Shown one piece after another: positions 60,546 through 64,000 of a stretch of 64,000 nucleotides of DNA; position 1 is the stretch's first letter, and the number at the start of each line of letters is the position of its first letter. Origin of the DNA: Streptomyces sp. G44 (GTDB taxonomy: Bacteria; Actinomycetota; Actinomycetes; Streptomycetales; Streptomycetaceae); the NCBI RefSeq assembly GCF_016905445.1, contig NZ_JAFEXF010000014.1, positions 1 to 64,000 on the forward strand. Reading direction: 5' to 3'. The position numbers and the translations under genes are program-made. A model generated the notes under the pieces. That model saw only the letters and a program-made list of their open reading frames with translations, was not told the origin of the DNA and did not search any database.

Positions 60546-61436
60546 GTGACAAGCGAGATCACCCTCTTCGTCAACCCCACCGCGGGCCGCGGCCGGGGCG
60601 CCCACGCGGCGCAGCCGGCCGCTTCCGCGTTGCGGGACCGTGGTTTCTCCGTGCGGACGGTCATCGGTGAGAACGCCCCCGACGCGCTGCGGCGGGCCCG
60701 CGAGGCCGTCGAGGGCGGTACGGCGGCACTGATAGCCGTCGGCGGTGACGGCATGGTGAGCCTCGCCCTCCAGACCGTCGCCGGGACGCGCACCCCGCTC
60801 GGGGTGATCGCCGTGGGCACTGGCAACGACTTCGCGCGGGCCCTCCGCCTGCCGGTGCGCGAGCCGGGCGCCGCGGCGCGGCTCGTCGCCGAGGCACTCA
60901 AGCAGACCCGCACCCGCTCCATCGACCTCGGCAGGGTGGACGGCACCTGGTTCGGGACCGTGCTCGCCTCCGGGTTCGACTCGCGGGTCAATGACCGGGG
61001 CAACCGGATGCGGTGGCCCACGGGCCGCTTCAAGTACGACCTGGCGATGGCCGCCGAGCTGGCGGCCTTCAAGCCCGTCCCGTACCGGATCACGCTGGAC
61101 GGCGGCCACGTCCACGAGGTCGAGGCCACACTGGTCGCCGTCGGCAACGGCTCCTCGTACGGCGGCGGCATGCGGATCTGCGCCGGGGCCGAACCGGACG
61201 ACGGGCTCTTCGACATCACCGTGGTCGGGGCGTGCAGCCGTACGACGCTGCTCACGGTCTTCCCGCGGGTCTACCGGGGAACGCACCTCGACCACCCCGC
61301 GGTCACCGTCCATAGGGCCGCCACGGTCGAGCTGGTGGCGCCCGCCATCACGGGATACGCGGACGGGGAGCCGCTGGGCGCGCTGCCGCTGACCGCCGAG
61401 TGCGTGCCGGGGGCCGTGCGGGTCCTGGCCCCCTGA
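60546..61436 (+). CDS. Diacylglycerol/lipid kinase family protein
   Basis: A 296-residue DagK-like enzyme that phosphorylates lipids such as diacylglycerol. 'LFVNPTAGRGRG' and 'AVGGDGM' (the GGDG ATP motif, 66-69) are diagnostic, with 'VGTGNDFARAL' following, and 'DDGLFDITVV' near the end. GTG start, with TAGGGT seven bases upstream indicating a leaderless transcript. Substrate is not predictable beyond lipids. Confidence 0.92.
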   Translation: MTSEITLFVNPTAGRGRGAHAAQPAASALRDRGFSVRTVIGENAPDALRRAREAVEGGTAALIAVGGDGMVSLALQTVAGTRTPLGVIAVGTGNDFARALRLPVREPGAAARLVAEALKQTRTRSIDLGRVDGTWFGTVLASGFDSRVNDRGNRMRWPTGRFKYDLAMAAELAAFKPVPYRITLDGGHVHEVEATLVAVGNGSSYGGGMRICAGAEPDDGLFDITVVGACSRTTLLTVFPRVYRGTHLDHPAVTVHRAATVELVAPAITGYADGEPLGALPLTAECVPGAVRVLAP

Positions 61437-61504
61437 GCGCCCCCGCCGGCCTTCCGGATAATGATCGTCCGTTGTCAGTGGTGCCCGGTAGTCTCGAAAG
61501 CACG

Positions 61505-64000
61505 ATGACAGAGGACCTCTCACCGGCCGAGCGGTACGCGGCGGCGCGCAAGCGCGCTGTCGAGCAGGCCACCGCACTCGCCTCCTTCCGCGAGATGTAC
61601 GACTTCGGCCTCGACCCCTTCCAGATCGAGGCCTGCCAGGCGCTGGAGGCGGGCAAGGGCGTGCTCGTCGCCGCCCCCACGGGCTCGGGCAAGACGATCG
61701 TCGGCGAGTTCGCCGTGCACCTCGCCCTGCGCCAGGGCAAGAAGTGCTTCTACACCACGCCCATCAAGGCGCTCTCCAACCAGAAGTACACCGACCTCGC
61801 CAAGCGGTACGGCGCGGACAAGGTCGGCCTCCTCACCGGCGACAACAGCGTCAACAGCGACGCCCCGGTGGTCGTGATGACCACCGAGGTCCTGCGGAAC
61901 ATGCTGTACTCGGGCTCGCAGTCGCTGCTGAACCTCGGCTATGTGGTCATGGACGAGGTGCACTACCTCTCCGACCGCTTCCGCGGCGCCGTCTGGGAGG
62001 AAGTGATCATCCACCTCCAGGAGTCGGTCACGCTGGTCTCCCTCTCGGCGACGGTGTCGAACGCCGAGGAGTTCGGCGACTGGCTCGACACGGTCCGCGG
62101 GGACACCGAGGTGATCGTCTCCGAGCACCGGCCCGTGCCGCTCTTCCAGCACGTGCTCGCCGGGCGCCGGATGTACGACCTCTTCGAGGAGGGCGAGGGC
62201 CACAAGAAGGCGGTCAACCCCGACCTCACCCGCATGGCGCGCATGGAGGCCAGCCGCTCGTACAACCCGCGCGAGCGCCGCAAGGGCAAGATGGTCCGCG
62301 AGGCCGACCGCGAGCGCGAGCGGCGCCAGCGGTCCCGGATCTGGACGCCGGGGCGTCCCGAGGTCATCGAGCGGCTCGACGCGGAAGGCCTGCTGCCCGC
62401 CATCACGTTCATCTTCAGCCGCGCCGGCTGCGAGGCGGCCGTCCAGCAGTGCCTGTACGCGGGCCTCCGGCTCAACGACGACGAGGCCCGGATGAAGGTC
62501 CGCGAGCTCGTCGAGGAGCGGACCAGCTCGATCCCGGACGAGGACCTGCACGTCCTCGGCTACTACGAATGGCTGGAAGGCCTTGAGCGCGGCATCGCCG
62601 CGCACCACGCGGGCATGCTGCCCACCTTCAAGGAAGTCGTCGAGGAGCTGTTCGTACGCGGCCTCGTCAAGGCCGTCTTCGCCACCGAGACCCTCGCCCT
62701 CGGCATCAACATGCCCGCGCGCAGCGTGGTGCTGGAGAAGCTCGTCAAGTGGAACGGCGAGCAGCACGCCGACATCACCCCCGGTGAGTACACCCAGCTG
62801 ACCGGCCGCGCGGGCCGGCGCGGCATCGACGTCGAGGGCCACGCGGTGGTGCTCTGGCAGCGCGCCATGAGCCCCGAGCACCTGGCCGGGCTGGCGGGCA
62901 CGCGCACGTACCCGCTGCGCTCCAGCTTCAAGCCGTCGTACAACATGGCGGTGAACCTCGTCGAGCAGTTCGGGCGGCACCGCTCGCGCGAACTGCTCGA
63001 AACGTCCTTCGCGCAGTTCCAGGCCGACAAGTCGGTCGTCGGGATCTCCCGGCAGGTGCAGAAGAACGAGGAGGGCCTGGAGGGCTACAAAGCCTCCATG
63101 ACCTGCCACCTGGGCGACTTCGAGGAGTATGCCCGGCTGCGCCGCAGGCTCAAGGACCGCGAGACCGAGCTCGCCAAGCAGGGCGCGGCCCAGCGCAGGG
63201 CCGCCGCCGCTGCCTCCCTGGAGAAGCTGAAGCCGGGCGACGTCATCCACGTGCCCACCGGCAAGTACGCGGGCCTCGCGCTCGTCCTCGACCCGGGGCT
63301 GCCCGCCGGGCGGGCCAACGGCCACCGCGGCTTCGACCACGTGGACGGCCCGCGGCCCCTGGTGCTGACCGCCGAGCGGCAGGTCAAGCGGCTCGCGTCG
63401 ATGGACTTCCCGGTGCCGGTCGAGGCCCTGGAGCGGATGCGCGTCCCGAAGTCCTTCAACGCCCGCTCGCCGCAGTCCCGCCGCGACCTGGCGTCCGCGC
63501 TGCGCACCAAGGCCGGGCACATCGTGCCGGAGCGGCACCGCAAGGGGCGTGCGGCGGCGGCCGACGACCAGGAGATCGCCCGGCTGCGCGCGGATCTGCG
63601 CGCCCACCCGTGCCACGGCTGCGACGAGCGCGAGGACCACGCCCGCTGGGCCGAGCGCTACGACCGCCTCAAGCGCGACACGGCCCAGCTGGAGCGCCGC
63701 ATCGAGGGGCGTACGAACACCATCGCCCGCACCTTCGACCGCATCGTCGCGCTCCTGACCGAGCTGGACTACTTGCGGGGCAATGAGGTCACCGAGCACG
63801 GCAAGCGGCTCGCCCGGCTCTACGGCGAGCTGGATCTGCTGGCCAGCGAGTGCCTGCGCGCCGGGGTCTGGGAGGGCCTCGCCCCGGGTGAACTGGCCGC
63901 CTGTGTATCGGCGTTGGTGTTCGAGGCGCGGGTCGGTGACGACGCGCTCGCCCCGAAGCTGCCGTCCGGTGCCGCGAAGGCGGCGCTCGGCGAGATGGTG
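61505..64000 (+). CDS. helY: Ski2-like DEAD/DEAH-box RNA helicase, partial
   Basis: The first 832 residues are visible; the gene runs off the right edge. Motif I 'APTGSGKT' (57-64), motif II 'DEVH' (150-153), motif III 'LSATVSN', then motifs V and VI 'ETLALGINMPARS' and 'QLTGRAGRRGID'. A long insertion with basic residues ('NPRERRKGKMVREADRERER') and a C-terminal DSHCT-type part follow, as in HelY/Mtr4 relatives. Predicted role is ATP-dependent RNA unwinding. A TAGTCT box lies ten bases before the ATG, so the leader is very short. Confidence 0.92.
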   Translation, partial: MTEDLSPAERYAAARKRAVEQATALASFREMYDFGLDPFQIEACQALEAGKGVLVAAPTGSGKTIVGEFAVHLALRQGKKCFYTTPIKALSNQKYTDLAKRYGADKVGLLTGDNSVNSDAPVVVMTTEVLRNMLYSGSQSLLNLGYVVMDEVHYLSDRFRGAVWEEVIIHLQESVTLVSLSATVSNAEEFGDWLDTVRGDTEVIVSEHRPVPLFQHVLAGRRMYDLFEEGEGHKKAVNPDLTRMARMEASRSYNPRERRKGKMVREADRERERRQRSRIWTPGRPEVIERLDAEGLLPAITFIFSRAGCEAAVQQCLYAGLRLNDDEARMKVRELVEERTSSIPDEDLHVLGYYEWLEGLERGIAAHHAGMLPTFKEVVEELFVRGLVKAVFATETLALGINMPARSVVLEKLVKWNGEQHADITPGEYTQLTGRAGRRGIDVEGHAVVLWQRAMSPEHLAGLAGTRTYPLRSSFKPSYNMAVNLVEQFGRHRSRELLETSFAQFQADKSVVGISRQVQKNEEGLEGYKASMTCHLGDFEEYARLRRRLKDRETELAKQGAAQRRAAAAASLEKLKPGDVIHVPTGKYAGLALVLDPGLPAGRANGHRGFDHVDGPRPLVLTAERQVKRLASMDFPVPVEALERMRVPKSFNARSPQSRRDLASALRTKAGHIVPERHRKGRAAAADDQEIARLRADLRAHPCHGCDEREDHARWAERYDRLKRDTAQLERRIEGRTNTIARTFDRIVALLTELDYLRGNEVTEHGKRLARLYGELDLLASECLRAGVWEGLAPGELAACVSALVFEARVGDDALAPKLPSGAAKAALGEMV

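Noticed and set aside
1..64000. CRISPR array, tRNA, rRNA or prophage genes
   Set aside because: No regularly spaced repeats, no tRNA-like folds and no phage structural or integrase genes were seen; only the endonuclease VII-like gene has phage-type relatives.

Overview
This is about 64 kb of very G+C-rich actinobacterial DNA, almost certainly from a Streptomyces chromosome. The evidence is the strong G/C third-codon bias, the mycothiol ligase gene, the F420-type oxidoreductase, the full Pup-proteasome cluster, the GylR-type glycerol operon and the TAGGCT-like -10 boxes placed directly before start codons. Most of the window is core, conserved gene order. The accessory-looking stretches are about 8.7-9.8 kb, 11.1-23.6 kb and 41.0-42.5 kb.

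1-10.9 kb: an acidic protein gene cut by the left edge and carrying an apparent frame switch, an aldo/keto reductase, an F420-type luciferase-fold enzyme, a ferritin-like protein, CorA, a histidine phosphatase, a DUF3090 protein, a kinase-like SCO1664-family protein and mycothiol ligase mshC. A wrecked GH31 glycosidase and a PAC2 protein follow.

11.1-23.6 kb: a sulfur-nucleoside and methionine salvage region. A tightly overlapping eight-gene minus-strand operon encodes a BMP-type nucleoside importer (binding lipoprotein, double ATPase, two permeases), a nucleoside phosphorylase, a deaminase-type amidohydrolase, a sulfite-oxidase-family molybdoenzyme and a flavin reductase. It is preceded by a previously unlisted 27-codon cysteine-rich leader ORF with a strong Shine-Dalgarno sequence and a GC-rich hairpin. 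Beside it lie mtnA (divergent) and mtnDCB, plus a gene remnant. Together these could convert methylthioadenosine, by deamination and phosphorolysis, back to the methionine keto-acid. This is the most interesting part of the window.

23.7-37.3 kb: the glycerol operon glpF-glpK-glpD with its IclR regulator and two matching operators, cobalamin-dependent methionine synthase metH, a HAD phosphatase and two tandem orphan solute-binding lipoproteins.

37.4-44.6 kb: an orphan NarL-type response regulator behind a RecB-family nuclease, a site-2 protease with CBS domains, a small accessory insertion (hypothetical gene, decayed gene, cold-shock-like protein), tRNA methyltransferase trmI, a secreted protein and a ferredoxin.

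44.8-58.6 kb: the Pup-proteasome region: arc (mpa), dop, pup, an endonuclease VII-like HNH gene, prcB, prcA, then a lacI/MFS pair, pafA, two FKBP isomerases, pafB and pafC. 58.6-64 kb: two small proteins, tatA, tatC, a lipid kinase and the start of a Ski2-like helicase. I saw no rRNA, tRNA, CRISPR array, insertion sequence or attachment site.
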